Origin: JANNMJ01 sp031425525
GTDB lineage: Bacteria; Bacteroidota; Bacteroidia; Cytophagales; Hymenobacteraceae
Reading direction: 5' to 3'
NCBI GenBank assembly: GCA_031425525.1
Contig: JANPJM010000083.1
Location: 66,940-130,939, forward strand
DNA length: 64,000 nucleotides
In this document: piece after piece, positions 49,448 through 58,003 of the stretch
Layout: every line of letters begins with the position of its first letter
How positions within the stretch are numbered: the stretch's first letter is position 1
Translations under genes and position numbers: made by a program
The notes under the pieces: model-generated
Databases searched by the model: none
Seen by the model: the letters and a program-made list of their open reading frames with translations, nothing else
Told to the model about the DNA's origin: nothing

Positions 49448-50854
49448 TTGAAGAAGCTTTTTACGCCCCTCGCCCTGCTCACTACGTTGGCGGCTGCCGC
49501 CCAAACCACCGAAGTGAAGCCCGGCCAGTCACGCCCCGCCACCGATTCGCTCGCCACCACCGCCAGCAAAGTGCCGTTCGACGGGATGGATTTGACGTGG
49601 ATCAACGGCCAGAACCGCCAGCGCACGTTCCCGCTGCAACTGCGCGACGCCAACGGCGAAACCGTGGTCACGGGCGTGGCGCTGGCCGACACGTATTTCA
49701 ACTACAACTTCGCCCGGCCCATCGACAACACCCAGACGATTTCGGCCGTGACGGCGCGCCACAACGAGTTTTCGTTGGCGCTGGCTACCGTGGGCCTCGA
49801 AACCAACTACAAGAACATCATTGGGCGGCTGTGGCTGCAAACCGGCTCGATGGCCGCCGTGGTGCAGGAGACCGATGGCTCTATTCTGCGGGGCCGCAAC
49901 ACGAGCACGGGCAACCTCAAATTCGTGCGCGAAGTAGCCGCCGGCTACCACTTCAACAAAGCCTATGGGCTGAATATCGAGGCGGGCATTTTTATGAGCT
50001 ACATCGGCCTGGAAAGCTACATCATGCAGGAAAACTGGAGTTATCAGCGCTCGCTGGTCTGCGACTTTACGCCGTTCTATTTCCAGGGCGCGCGGGTGCA
50101 GTTCTTCCCGGCGCGCACCTTCAAAACGGAGCTGTGGCTGATGAACGGCTGGCAGACGTACAACTCGTTCAACCGGCGTCCGTCGTTGGGTAACTCCAAC
50201 TACTTCCGGCCGAACGAGAACCTGCAACTCGTCGCCAACTTCTACCTCGGCAACGACTCGCGCCCCGGCACAGATTCGGCTTCGGCGGGCATTGGGGCGT
50301 ACCCCAACGTGCTGCGTTTCCACCACGACAACTCCATCGTGGCGCGTTACTACCACAAACCCGCCGGCACGGCCTTGCGCGGCATCACGCAGGCGGCGTT
50401 CAGCCTCAACACGCACTACGGCTTCCAGCGCGGCACCGGCGTCGAGCGCCAGGACAACTATATGGCCGGTACTTCGCTGGCGAACCGGGTGTGGTTTGCC
50501 AAGAACAAGGCGGCCTTCACGCTGCGCGCCGGTTTCGTAACGAACCCCTCGCGCTACCTGAGCTTTTCGCCGGGCGTAACCGGCACCAATGGTTCCAACG
50601 CCTTCCTCGATACGCCCGCCAGCAAACTCACGGCCCGCGAAGTGACCGGCACCTTTGATATTATGCCGAATGATTTCGTGACCTTCCGCTTCGAATACCT
50701 CCACCGCCGCGCCAACGTGCCGTATTTCGCGGGGCGCGGCGGCACTACCTCGCCCACGGGCTACGTCGACCAGCCGATCCAGCTCGAAAACTGGACGCCG
50801 GATCTGCGGAAGTCGGAGAACCGGGCGATTGTGTCGGTTAATTTTAGGTTGTAA
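49448..50854 (+). CDS. Outer-membrane beta-barrel porin-like protein (kdp-associated)
   Basis: This encodes 468 residues from TTG 49448, which directly begins a signal peptide (LKKLFTPLALLTTLAAAAQ); earlier starts would overlap kdpC. Aromatic-rich alternating strands follow (ADTYFNYNFARPIDNTQ, LWLQTGSMAAVVQE, AYGLNIEAGIFMSYIGLESY), ending in VSVNFRL, typical of an outer-membrane barrel that resembles the BBP2/OmpL-like porins. Its place in the potassium cluster suggests a passage for K+ across the outer membrane (inference). A second barrel gene with similar IGLE motifs lies at 53486. Confidence 0.8.
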   Translation: MKKLFTPLALLTTLAAAAQTTEVKPGQSRPATDSLATTASKVPFDGMDLTWINGQNRQRTFPLQLRDANGETVVTGVALADTYFNYNFARPIDNTQTISAVTARHNEFSLALATVGLETNYKNIIGRLWLQTGSMAAVVQETDGSILRGRNTSTGNLKFVREVAAGYHFNKAYGLNIEAGIFMSYIGLESYIMQENWSYQRSLVCDFTPFYFQGARVQFFPARTFKTELWLMNGWQTYNSFNRRPSLGNSNYFRPNENLQLVANFYLGNDSRPGTDSASAGIGAYPNVLRFHHDNSIVARYYHKPAGTALRGITQAAFSLNTHYGFQRGTGVERQDNYMAGTSLANRVWFAKNKAAFTLRAGFVTNPSRYLSFSPGVTGTNGSNAFLDTPASKLTAREVTGTFDIMPNDFVTFRFEYLHRRANVPYFAGRGGTTSPTGYVDQPIQLENWTPDLRKSENRAIVSVNFRL

Positions 50855-50962
50855 GGTGGTAAGGTGGAAGGGTGGGAAGGTGGAAGGGTGGGAAGGGTGG
50901 GAAGGTGGGAGGGTGGAAGGGTGGGAAGGTGGAAGGGTGGGAAGGTGGAAGGGTGGGAAGGT
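50853..50962. repeat. Minisatellite M2, purine-rich on + strand
   Basis: GGTGGAAGGGTGGGAAG-type units of 8-16 bp repeat for about 110 bp, from the porin stop to just before the end of the antisense four-helix-bundle gene. G-runs on the + strand have G-quadruplex potential. Confidence 0.9.
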
Positions 50963-50970
50963 ATTTTGGT

Positions 50971-51357
50971 TTATTTTTTTGCTGCTGCACTGCTTGCTCG
51001 TTCGCGAGCGGTGCGCTCAGAGGCAGCAAGAATAGCCATTATTTCTTCCGCCTCTTGGCGGAGTGGGGCGATTCGGTCACGTCTCATCACTTCGCCTTCT
51101 TCCAGCAATTCCAGCCACAGCACCGTTTCATCCGCTTCTTCCAGCGCAATGTGCAGTTTCGCCTTGAACTCTGCTGCTGACCGCGCCCGACAGGCTGCCC
51201 GATAGTTAGCCGCCACCGATGTCGCCGACCGCACGACCTGCCGCCCGATTGATTGGCCCGTCAACGTCTTCGGCAAACTATCGCTCATCTTCATCACCCG
51301 CAACGCCAACGCTTTAGTACGCTCCTTAAACTCCACCACAAACACAGCGCGAGACAT
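50971..51357 (-). CDS. Four-helix-bundle protein (23S rRNA intervening-sequence protein family)
   Basis: This encodes 128 residues from the ATG at 51357. LTGQSIGRQVVRSATSVAAN followed by YRAACRARSAAEFKAKLHIA and EEADETVLWLELLEE is the signature of the S23/IVP four-helix-bundle family (related to Avd of diversity-generating retroelements). These often lie in accessory or repeat-rich DNA; their function is mostly unknown. The gene is antisense to the potassium genes and bracketed by minisatellites M2 and M3. On its own strand, a pyrimidine-rich array ends 4 nt before the ATG. Confidence 0.9.
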   Translation of the reverse strand: MSRAVFVVEFKERTKALALRVMKMSDSLPKTLTGQSIGRQVVRSATSVAANYRAACRARSAAEFKAKLHIALEEADETVLWLELLEEGEVMRRDRIAPLRQEAEEIMAILAASERTARERASSAAAKK

Positions 51358-51361
51358 ATTT

Positions 51362-51398
51362 GGAAAGGTGGAAGGGTGGGAAGGAGGAAGGGTGGAAT
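51362..51398. repeat. Minisatellite M3, upstream of the four-helix-bundle gene
   Basis: On the minus strand it reads as C/T-rich CACCCTTCC units ending just before the ATG at 51357, the same placement as M1, M4 and M5 before their genes. Confidence 0.85.
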
Positions 51399-51479
51399 TG
51401 GTGAACGCGCGGCAAAATATTGACGACACGCTAAAGCTTTGATATTTGCGCCAAGCGATGCGCGAAGATAGAATTCATC

Positions 51480-51521
51480 TTTCTTCCACCTTCCCACCCT
51501 TCCACCTTCCCACCCTTCCCC
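51480..51521. repeat. Minisatellite M4, ends at the kup start codon
   Basis: About 42 bp of CTTCCACCTTCCCACC-type units on the + strand, ending 1 nt before the kup ATG at 51523. Confidence 0.88.
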
Positions 51522-51522
51522 A

Positions 51523-53454
51523 ATGACCCGCCACTCCCGCCTCACCGCCGCCGGCGCCCTCATTGCCCTCGGCATTGTCTATGGCGATATCGGTACCTCG
51601 CCGCTTTACACGGTGCGCGGCGTGTTCGCGGGGCGCCCCGTGACGGAAGACGTGGTGCTGGGCACCATTTCGTGCATTTTGTGGACGCTCACGCTCCTCA
51701 CCACCGTGAAATACGTGCTGGTCGCGATGCGCGCCGACAACCACGGCGAGGGCGGCATTCTGGCGCTGTATGCCTTGCTGAGAAGGCTGCGGGTGCGGTG
51801 GCTCTACATTCCGGCCATCATCGGCGGGGCGGCGCTCTTGGCCGACGGCATCATCACGCCGCCGATTTCGGTGGCGTCGGCCATCGAGGGGCTGCGGGTC
51901 ATTTACCCCGATATCCCGACGGTGCCCATCGTGGTGGCGATTCTGGTGGCGCTGTTCGTGTTTCAGCAGTTCGGTACGGCCATCATCGGGAAGCTGTTTG
52001 GGCCGGTGATGCTGGCTTTTTTCTCCATGATTGCCGTGCTGGGTGTTGTGCATCTGGTGCAGGAGCCGAGTATTCTGCGGGCGCTGAACCCGTGGTATGG
52101 CATCAAGATGCTCACGCAGGTGCCGGGCGCGTTTTGGCTGCTGGGGAGCATTTTCCTGTGCAGCACCGGCGCCGAGGCGCTGTACGCCGATATGGGTCAC
52201 GTGGGCCGCAACAACATCTACGGCTCGTGGGGCTTCGTGAAGACGTGCCTCTTTCTGAACTACTTGGGTCAGGGCGCGTGGCTGTTGCAGCACCAGGGAC
52301 CGCCGCTCGGCGAGCGCAACCTGTTTTTTCTGATGATTCCGCCGGCGTTCCTGCTACCCGCGATTGCGCTCTGCACGATGGCGACCATCATTGCGTCGCA
52401 GGCCCTGATTTCGGGGTCGTTCACGCTCGTGATAGAGGCGCTGCGGCTGCGGTTCTGGCCGAAAGTGCGCGTACTCTACCCCACCGAGCTACGCGGCCAG
52501 GCCTACGTGCCGAGCATCAACTGGCTGCTGTTGGCGGGGTGCGTGGGCGTGGTGCTGTACTTCCGCGAAAGCTCGGCGATGGAGGCCGCTTTTGGGCTGG
52601 CCGTCACCATCACGATGCTCATGACGACCATCCTGCTTGCGTATTACGTGCGGCTGCAACGCTGGCCGGTGGCGGCCATTTTCGGCCTGATCGGGCTGTA
52701 CATCGTCATCGAAGGCTCGTTCCTGATTGCCAACCTGCGCAAGTTCCCCGAGGGCGGCTGGCTCTCGGTGCTGCTCGGTACGCTGATACTGGGCGTGATG
52801 CTGACGTGGATTCTCGGCCGCAAGCTGCGCGACGAACTCAGCGACTGCGTGCCGCTCGCCGATTGGCTGCCGCTCTTCAAAGCCCTCTCCAACGACGACA
52901 CGGTGCCCAAATACGCCACCCACTTGGTGTACCTGACCAAATCGGAGAGCCCGCGCGAAATCGAGAACGCCATCATCCATTCCATCTTCAAGAAGCGGCC
53001 GAAGCGGGCGGACATCTACTACCTCGTCCACGTCGAGACCACCGACGAGCCCTACACCCGCTCGTACCGCGTAAACCATCTGGTGCCGGAAGAAGTGGTG
53101 CGCATCGACTTCAAACTCGGTTTCCGCGTCGATCAAGCCATTAATTACATGTTTCGGCAAGTGGTGAGCGATCTGGTGAAGAACAAGGAAGTGAGCATCA
53201 CGAGCCGGTACGAGTCGTTGAGTCAGGCCGATATCGTGGGCGATTTTCAGTTCGTCATCCTCCACAAAACGCTGCCTAATCAGCAGTTCCTGACTTCCTG
53301 GCGGCGGTCGGTACTGGGTTTCTACGACGCCCTGCGCCGCATCGGCTCCTCCGACCAGGAGAGTTTCGGGCTGGACAACAGCAGCGTAACCGTCGAGAAC
53401 GTGCCGATTCAACTGCCCGCGCGGCCGGAGCTGCGGCTTACGCGCGAAGTCTGA
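51523..53454 (+). CDS. kup: Low-affinity K+ uptake protein Kup (KUP/HAK/KT family)
   Basis: This encodes 643 residues. Kup imports K+ with protons. The conserved first helix IALGIVYGDIGTSPLYTV and the loop ADGIITPPISVASAIEGL are diagnostic, as is SIFLCSTGAEALYADMGHVG. Twelve membrane helices (to about 445) are followed by a cytoplasmic C-terminal domain (SESPREIENAIIHSIFKKRP). Length is standard. Its position within the kdp cluster, between two barrel genes, groups both K+ uptake systems. A minisatellite directly precedes the ATG. Confidence 0.97.
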   Translation: MTRHSRLTAAGALIALGIVYGDIGTSPLYTVRGVFAGRPVTEDVVLGTISCILWTLTLLTTVKYVLVAMRADNHGEGGILALYALLRRLRVRWLYIPAIIGGAALLADGIITPPISVASAIEGLRVIYPDIPTVPIVVAILVALFVFQQFGTAIIGKLFGPVMLAFFSMIAVLGVVHLVQEPSILRALNPWYGIKMLTQVPGAFWLLGSIFLCSTGAEALYADMGHVGRNNIYGSWGFVKTCLFLNYLGQGAWLLQHQGPPLGERNLFFLMIPPAFLLPAIALCTMATIIASQALISGSFTLVIEALRLRFWPKVRVLYPTELRGQAYVPSINWLLLAGCVGVVLYFRESSAMEAAFGLAVTITMLMTTILLAYYVRLQRWPVAAIFGLIGLYIVIEGSFLIANLRKFPEGGWLSVLLGTLILGVMLTWILGRKLRDELSDCVPLADWLPLFKALSNDDTVPKYATHLVYLTKSESPREIENAIIHSIFKKRPKRADIYYLVHVETTDEPYTRSYRVNHLVPEEVVRIDFKLGFRVDQAINYMFRQVVSDLVKNKEVSITSRYESLSQADIVGDFQFVILHKTLPNQQFLTSWRRSVLGFYDALRRIGSSDQESFGLDNSSVTVENVPIQLPARPELRLTREV

Positions 53455-53473
53455 GACCCACCGCCCGGCGCGG

Positions 53474-53481
53474 TACCTTGC
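53474..53481 (+). promoter_or_regulatory. TACCTTGC, TAnnTTTG-like box
   Basis: Two mismatches from the consensus at its end, 4 nt before the ATG of the second barrel gene, suggesting a near-leaderless transcript. Confidence 0.35.
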
Positions 53482-53485
53482 CGCT

Positions 53486-54592
53486 ATGTATCGCTTCCGT
53501 CATTATCTACTTTTTCTGCTGGCCGCGTGGCTGGCCCCCGTCGGCGCGGCGAACGCCCAAGCTCCCGCGCCCGATTCGGCCGCCATCCGGCCCGAGTTTT
53601 TCGGGTACACCGGCGTCTATTATGGTTACGATTTCAACGTGCCCCGTACGCGCGTGCGGCCGGGGTTCGTGTACTCCGAAAACCGGCACAACGAGGTCAG
53701 CATCAACATTGCGCTACTCGGCGCGCGCTTCGCCAACGACTATGTGCGCGGCACGTTCGCGATTCAGACCGGCACCTACCCCGATTACAACTATGCCTCC
53801 GAGCCGGAAGTCTTCAAGCACATTTACGAGGCGTACGCAGGCGTGCGGCTGCGGCCCCGGCTCTGGCTCGACGCGGGCGTGTTCGTGAGCCACATCGGGC
53901 TCGAAGGGCCGATCTCGCGCGACGACCTCACGCTCACCCGCTCCATTCTCGCCGATAATTCGCCGTACTACGAGGCCGGCGCGAAGCTCACCTACGACAC
54001 CCCCGACGGCCACTGGACGCTGGTGGCGCTCGTGCTGAACGGCTGGCAAGTCATCCGCGACAACAACGAGAATATGAGTACCGGCTGGCAAGTGCAATGG
54101 AAACCGACCACGCGGTGGGTCGTCAATTCAAGCTCCTACGCCGGTGAGGGGCCGAACCAACCCGATTCGGTGGGGCGGCAGTTGCGCTACTTCCACAACC
54201 TGTACGCCACGTTTCAGGCCACCAGCCGATTGCGGTTGGCGGCGTCGGCCGACGCGGGCACGCAGCGGCGGCTCGGCCGCGACGGCTACGACCACTGGCA
54301 GGGCGCGGCCGTGCTGTTCAGCCAGCGGCTGAGCGCCCGCACGGCGCTCAACGGACGCGTGGAAATGTTCCGCGACCCCGGCCACGTGCTTATTCCGCGC
54401 GCCCGGCTGCGGCCGGAGGCGGGTTTCACCACGGGCGCGGCTTCGGTGGGGGTCGATTATTTCCCCATCCCGCGCTGCGTGGTGCGCCTCGAAGGCAAAG
54501 CCTACCGCGCCCGCCAAGCCGTGTTCGAGCGCGACGGCCGCGCCGTGCGGACGGATGCCGTAGTGACGACGTTGCTCGGTCTCACCTTCTGA
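53486..54592 (+). CDS. Second outer-membrane beta-barrel porin-like protein
   Basis: This encodes 368 residues. A signal peptide (MYRFRHYLLFLLAAWLAPVG...ANAQ) precedes barrel strands such as FFGYTGVYYGYDFNVPRTRV, WLDAGVFVSHIGLEGPISRD and VVRLEGKAYRARQAVFERDG, ending VTTLLGLTF. It shares the order of motifs with the barrel at 49448 (a GVFxSHIGLE block, WQVxxxxN) but is shorter, so the two are probably distant paralogues of the BBP2/OmpL type. It lies between kup and kdpD, which suggests a role in K+ passage (inference). Confidence 0.78.
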   Translation: MYRFRHYLLFLLAAWLAPVGAANAQAPAPDSAAIRPEFFGYTGVYYGYDFNVPRTRVRPGFVYSENRHNEVSINIALLGARFANDYVRGTFAIQTGTYPDYNYASEPEVFKHIYEAYAGVRLRPRLWLDAGVFVSHIGLEGPISRDDLTLTRSILADNSPYYEAGAKLTYDTPDGHWTLVALVLNGWQVIRDNNENMSTGWQVQWKPTTRWVVNSSSYAGEGPNQPDSVGRQLRYFHNLYATFQATSRLRLAASADAGTQRRLGRDGYDHWQGAAVLFSQRLSARTALNGRVEMFRDPGHVLIPRARLRPEAGFTTGAASVGVDYFPIPRCVVRLEGKAYRARQAVFERDGRAVRTDAVVTTLLGLTF

Positions 54593-54643
54593 CCTTCTGA
54601 TTCCGCTTACGCGCGCTCACCTCGCTTTCCCTTTCAACCCCGC

Positions 54644-55813
54644 ATGACCGCCCCGCCCGACGACCCCCGCGACGCCTCCGCCGAGCGCTTCCTGCGCCTC
54701 GTCCGGCAGCGCACGCGCGGCACGTTGAAGGTGTATCTGGGTCTGGCGGCGGGCGTGGGCAAAACCTGGCGCCTGTTGCAGGAAGCGCGCGAGTTGCAAG
54801 CCGCCGGCGTGGATGTGCTGGTGGGCTACGTGGAAACGCACGGCCGCGCCGGCACCGAGGCGCAACTCACGGGCTTACCGGTGTGGCCGCGCAAGCAAGT
54901 GTTTTACCGGGGCCGCGCCCTCGAAGAGTTCGATTTGGAAGGCGTGTTGCAACGCCGCCCGGCGGTGGTGGTGGTCGATGAGCTGCCGCACACCAACGTG
55001 CCGGGGGCGCGCCACCCCAAACGCTGGCAGGACGTGGAATCCCTCACGGCCGCCGGTATTTCGGTGCTGACGGCGATGAACATCCAGCACCTCGAAAGCC
55101 TGCACGACCAGGTGCAGCGCATCACGGGCGTGGCCGTCGGCGAGCGGGTGCCCGATGCCCTGCTGCGCGCCGCCGACGAGGTGGTGAACGTCGATTTGAC
55201 CGTTGGGGAGTTGCAAAATCGGCTGCGCGCCGGTCATATCTACGCCCCCGAGAAGGTGCCCGCCGCGCTGGCCAACTTCTTTCGGGCCGACCAGCTTTTG
55301 CAGCTCCGTGAGTTGGCGTTTCGGGAAGTGGCGTGGCTACTGGGGCGGCAGGTGGAAAGCGACGCCGGTGGCGCGCCCGCCGTGCCGCCCGAGCGCCGCA
55401 ACGCCGACCGGCTGCTGGCGTGCATCAACGCCAACGCGCCGGCCGCGCGCGAAATCATCCGTAAGACCTCGCGCCTCGCCGACCGGTTCGGCGCCCAGAC
55501 GTGGTACGTCCTGTACGTGCAAACGCCCGCCGAAGCCCTCGACCGCATCGGGTTGGCCGAACAGCGCCACTTGCTCCAAAACTTCCAGCTCGCCACCGAA
55601 CTCGGCGGCCAGGTGCTGCGCCTGAAAGCCACCGATGTGGTAGCCACCATCCGGCACACCGCCCGCGAAAAAAACGCCACCCTACTGATTTGCGGCGTAA
55701 CGGGCGCTAAAACCGGCTGGGAACGCCTCACGAAACCGAGCATCACGGCGGCGCTGGTACGGGCCGTCGCCGCCGACCCCGGCGAGTTGGACATTATGCT
55801 CGTGACGGTTTGA
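54644..55813 (+). CDS. kdpD: KdpD sensor module (soluble N-terminal part, KdpD + USP domains)
   Basis: This encodes 389 residues and matches only the N-terminal cytoplasmic half of E. coli KdpD. The KdpD domain (about 20-230) has GLAAGVGKTW, a Walker A-like site, VGYVETHGR, VVVDELPHTNVPGARHPKRW and MNIQHLESLHD. A universal-stress-protein-like domain (about 250-389) follows, the region that binds c-di-AMP in some KdpD proteins. The four-helix membrane part and kinase are missing; a separate membrane kinase gene follows 181 bp downstream. This split is known in Bacteroidota. The two proteins probably work together. Confidence 0.93.
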   Translation: MTAPPDDPRDASAERFLRLVRQRTRGTLKVYLGLAAGVGKTWRLLQEARELQAAGVDVLVGYVETHGRAGTEAQLTGLPVWPRKQVFYRGRALEEFDLEGVLQRRPAVVVVDELPHTNVPGARHPKRWQDVESLTAAGISVLTAMNIQHLESLHDQVQRITGVAVGERVPDALLRAADEVVNVDLTVGELQNRLRAGHIYAPEKVPAALANFFRADQLLQLRELAFREVAWLLGRQVESDAGGAPAVPPERRNADRLLACINANAPAAREIIRKTSRLADRFGAQTWYVLYVQTPAEALDRIGLAEQRHLLQNFQLATELGGQVLRLKATDVVATIRHTAREKNATLLICGVTGAKTGWERLTKPSITAALVRAVAADPGELDIMLVTV

Positions 55814-55855
55814 GAGAAGGTGGAAATGAGGAACAGTGATGTTATTTTTTTTTAA

Positions 55856-55994
55856 CCTCCCACCTTTCTCCCCTTCCACCCTTCCACCTTCCCACCCTTC
55901 CACCTTCCCACCCTTCCACCCTTCCACCCTTCCACCCTTCCACCCTTCCACCCTTCCACCCTTCCCACCCTTCCCACCCTTCCACCTTCTCCCC
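55856..55994. repeat. Minisatellite M5, ends at the histidine kinase start codon
   Basis: About 139 bp of CACCCTTC and CACCTTCC units on the + strand, running directly up to the ATG at 55995. It also keeps the upstream frame open as Pro/Ser/His repeats. Confidence 0.9.
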
Positions 55995-57827
55995 ATGCCG
56001 TACCGCACCAAAATCACCCTTGGTTTCCTGACGATGTTGCTGCTGCTGCTTGGCATCGGCAGTTACGCGCTGTACGCTGTGCATAGCCTGGACTGGAGTT
56101 CGCAGACGACGCAGCAAGCCAATTTCTATTCCATCGAGCTAGGCCAAACGATGCTGCGCGCCCTCGAAACGATGGAGCGCAACCCACTCACCGACGACGC
56201 CACCACCCGTGCGACCCTGGATTTTCAGCGCGCCCTCACCCGCGAGGCCGGCAACATCACGGAGCCGGGCGAGGCGGCCGTCGTCGATTCGCTGACGCAG
56301 ACGCTGGCTACGTTCACGCAGTATGCCCGCTCCGATGGGCAGTACGGCGGCGCCCCTGATGTAGCGCCCGACGGCACCACCGCCGCCCTACGCCGCCTGA
56401 CCCACCGAATGATTGCCCTGAATGTCAGTGCATTTAACCAACGGGAGGCCCGCGCGACCGTAGCCGCGCGCGACGCCCGTAACCTGCTGGCCGGCGGCGT
56501 GACGGGGGCCGTACTGCTGGCACTGATGCTCGTACTGAGCGTGCCGGCCGCCGCCGTGGCGCCGCTCCAACTGCTGCAAACGGCCATCCGGCACGCAGCA
56601 GAGCGCGATTTCAGCCAGAGTATCCCCGTGGAAAGTCACGATGAGTTCGGCGAGGTGGCGCGCGATTTCAATCACCTCCTCGGTCAACTCAGCGAGTTTC
56701 GGGTGTCTACCACGGCTGAGCTGCTGACCGAGCGCAACCGCCTGGCCGCCGTCATCAACACCCTCGACGAAGGGCTGTTGCTCATCGACCAGAGCCGCAC
56801 CATTCTGCTCGCCAACCCCGTGGCCGCCGAACTGCTCGGAGTGCCCGTGAATCGGCTCATCGGGCGGGCCGCCGCCGAAGTGGCGGCCGAAGCGGGCGCG
56901 TCCGGCGACCTGCTGCGCGCCGTGCTGCGCCCCCTCGACGCGCCCGACCGCGTGGCCGCCGCCGCCGAGGCGCTGCCGCTGCTCACCATCACGCCGCCCG
57001 ACGGCGGCGAGGCGCGCCACTACCGTCTCACGGCGCACGACATCGTGTCGTTCAACAAAGAGCGCGACCGCCTGGAGTTTGCTGGGTACATTCTGGCGCT
57101 CCACAACGTGTCGGATTTCAAGAAGCTCGACCAGGTGAAATCGAATTTTCTGGCCACCGTTTCGCACGAGCTCAAGACGCCCCTCGCCTCGCTCGGCCTC
57201 AGTCTGAAACTGCTCGCCGACGAGCGCGTGGGGGCCGAAGAGCGGGCGCAAACCGTGGCCGGAATGCGCCAGGAAACCCAGCGCCTCCAGAAAATGGTGA
57301 GCGAGCTACTCGACGTGGCCCGCCTCGAATCGGGCAACATCGCCCTCGATTTCCGCGCCGTAAGCGCCGCCGAACTGGTGGGGTACGCCACGACGCCCGT
57401 GCAGCCGCAGCTCGCGCACAAGCGCCTGACCCTGCGCGAAGACCTACCCACCGACCTGCCCGCCCTCCGCGCCGACCCCGAAAAAGCGTCGTGGGTGCTG
57501 CTCAACCTGCTCGTCAATGCCATCCGGTACTCGCCCGAAGGCGGCACCATCCGCCTTCAGGCCCGGCCGGAGGGCGCCAAAGCCGTGCGGTTCAGCGTGC
57601 AGGACGACGGCCCCGGCATTGCCCCCGAACACCACGAACGCATTTTCCAGCGGTTTGCCCAATTGCCGCCGCTGCCGGGCACCCTCGCCTACCGGGGCGG
57701 CTCGGGGTTGGGCCTGAGCATTGCGCGCGAATTCATTCAGGCGCAGGGCGGACGGTTGTGGGTGGAGAGCGAGCCCGGCGCGGGCAGCACGTTTCAGTTT
57801 ACGCTGCCCGTGGCGGGCGCCGCGTAA
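55995..57827 (+). CDS. HAMP/PAS sensor histidine kinase, probable KdpD kinase half
   Basis: This encodes 610 residues from the ATG at 55995. Two membrane helices (about 8-30 and 165-190) bracket a periplasmic helical sensor of about 135 residues. A HAMP domain (AVAPLQLLQTAIRHAAERDF), a PAS domain (VINTLDEGLLLIDQ...NPVAAELLG), a HisKA domain with H391 in ATVSHELKTPLASL and an ATPase domain (LLVNAIRYSPEGG, VQDDGPGIAPEH, GGSGLGLSIAREF) follow. It directly follows kdpD and probably replaces the missing kinase half, signalling K+ limitation. No kdpE is adjacent; the sigma-54 regulator at 36471 is a candidate partner. Confidence 0.92.
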   Translation: MPYRTKITLGFLTMLLLLLGIGSYALYAVHSLDWSSQTTQQANFYSIELGQTMLRALETMERNPLTDDATTRATLDFQRALTREAGNITEPGEAAVVDSLTQTLATFTQYARSDGQYGGAPDVAPDGTTAALRRLTHRMIALNVSAFNQREARATVAARDARNLLAGGVTGAVLLALMLVLSVPAAAVAPLQLLQTAIRHAAERDFSQSIPVESHDEFGEVARDFNHLLGQLSEFRVSTTAELLTERNRLAAVINTLDEGLLLIDQSRTILLANPVAAELLGVPVNRLIGRAAAEVAAEAGASGDLLRAVLRPLDAPDRVAAAAEALPLLTITPPDGGEARHYRLTAHDIVSFNKERDRLEFAGYILALHNVSDFKKLDQVKSNFLATVSHELKTPLASLGLSLKLLADERVGAEERAQTVAGMRQETQRLQKMVSELLDVARLESGNIALDFRAVSAAELVGYATTPVQPQLAHKRLTLREDLPTDLPALRADPEKASWVLLNLLVNAIRYSPEGGTIRLQARPEGAKAVRFSVQDDGPGIAPEHHERIFQRFAQLPPLPGTLAYRGGSGLGLSIAREFIQAQGGRLWVESEPGAGSTFQFTLPVAGAA

Positions 57828-57881
57828 GCCGAGCGCGAACGAGGCGCGAGCGGATGGGGAGCAGCCAAACCGAAAACCGGC

Positions 57882-57889
57882 TAACTTTG
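57882..57889 (+). promoter_or_regulatory. TAACTTTG promoter element
   Basis: A perfect TAnnTTTG, 114 nt before the leucine dehydrogenase ATG at 58004. It separates this gene from the potassium cluster. Confidence 0.6.
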
Positions 57890-58003
57890 TCTGACCAAAC
57901 CGCTGCGGCGCCCGTGCGTCCGTTGCGGGCTGCGGCACTACCCATCAACCGTTCGTTTTCACTTTCCACCCCGGCGGCTCCGGCCGTCGTTGCTTCTCCG
58001 CCA

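Noticed and set aside
55836..55994. N-terminal extension of the kinase through minisatellite M5
   Set aside because: The added residues are a Pro/Ser repeat ahead of a normal signal-anchor helix. The ATG at 55995 gives a standard kinase start.
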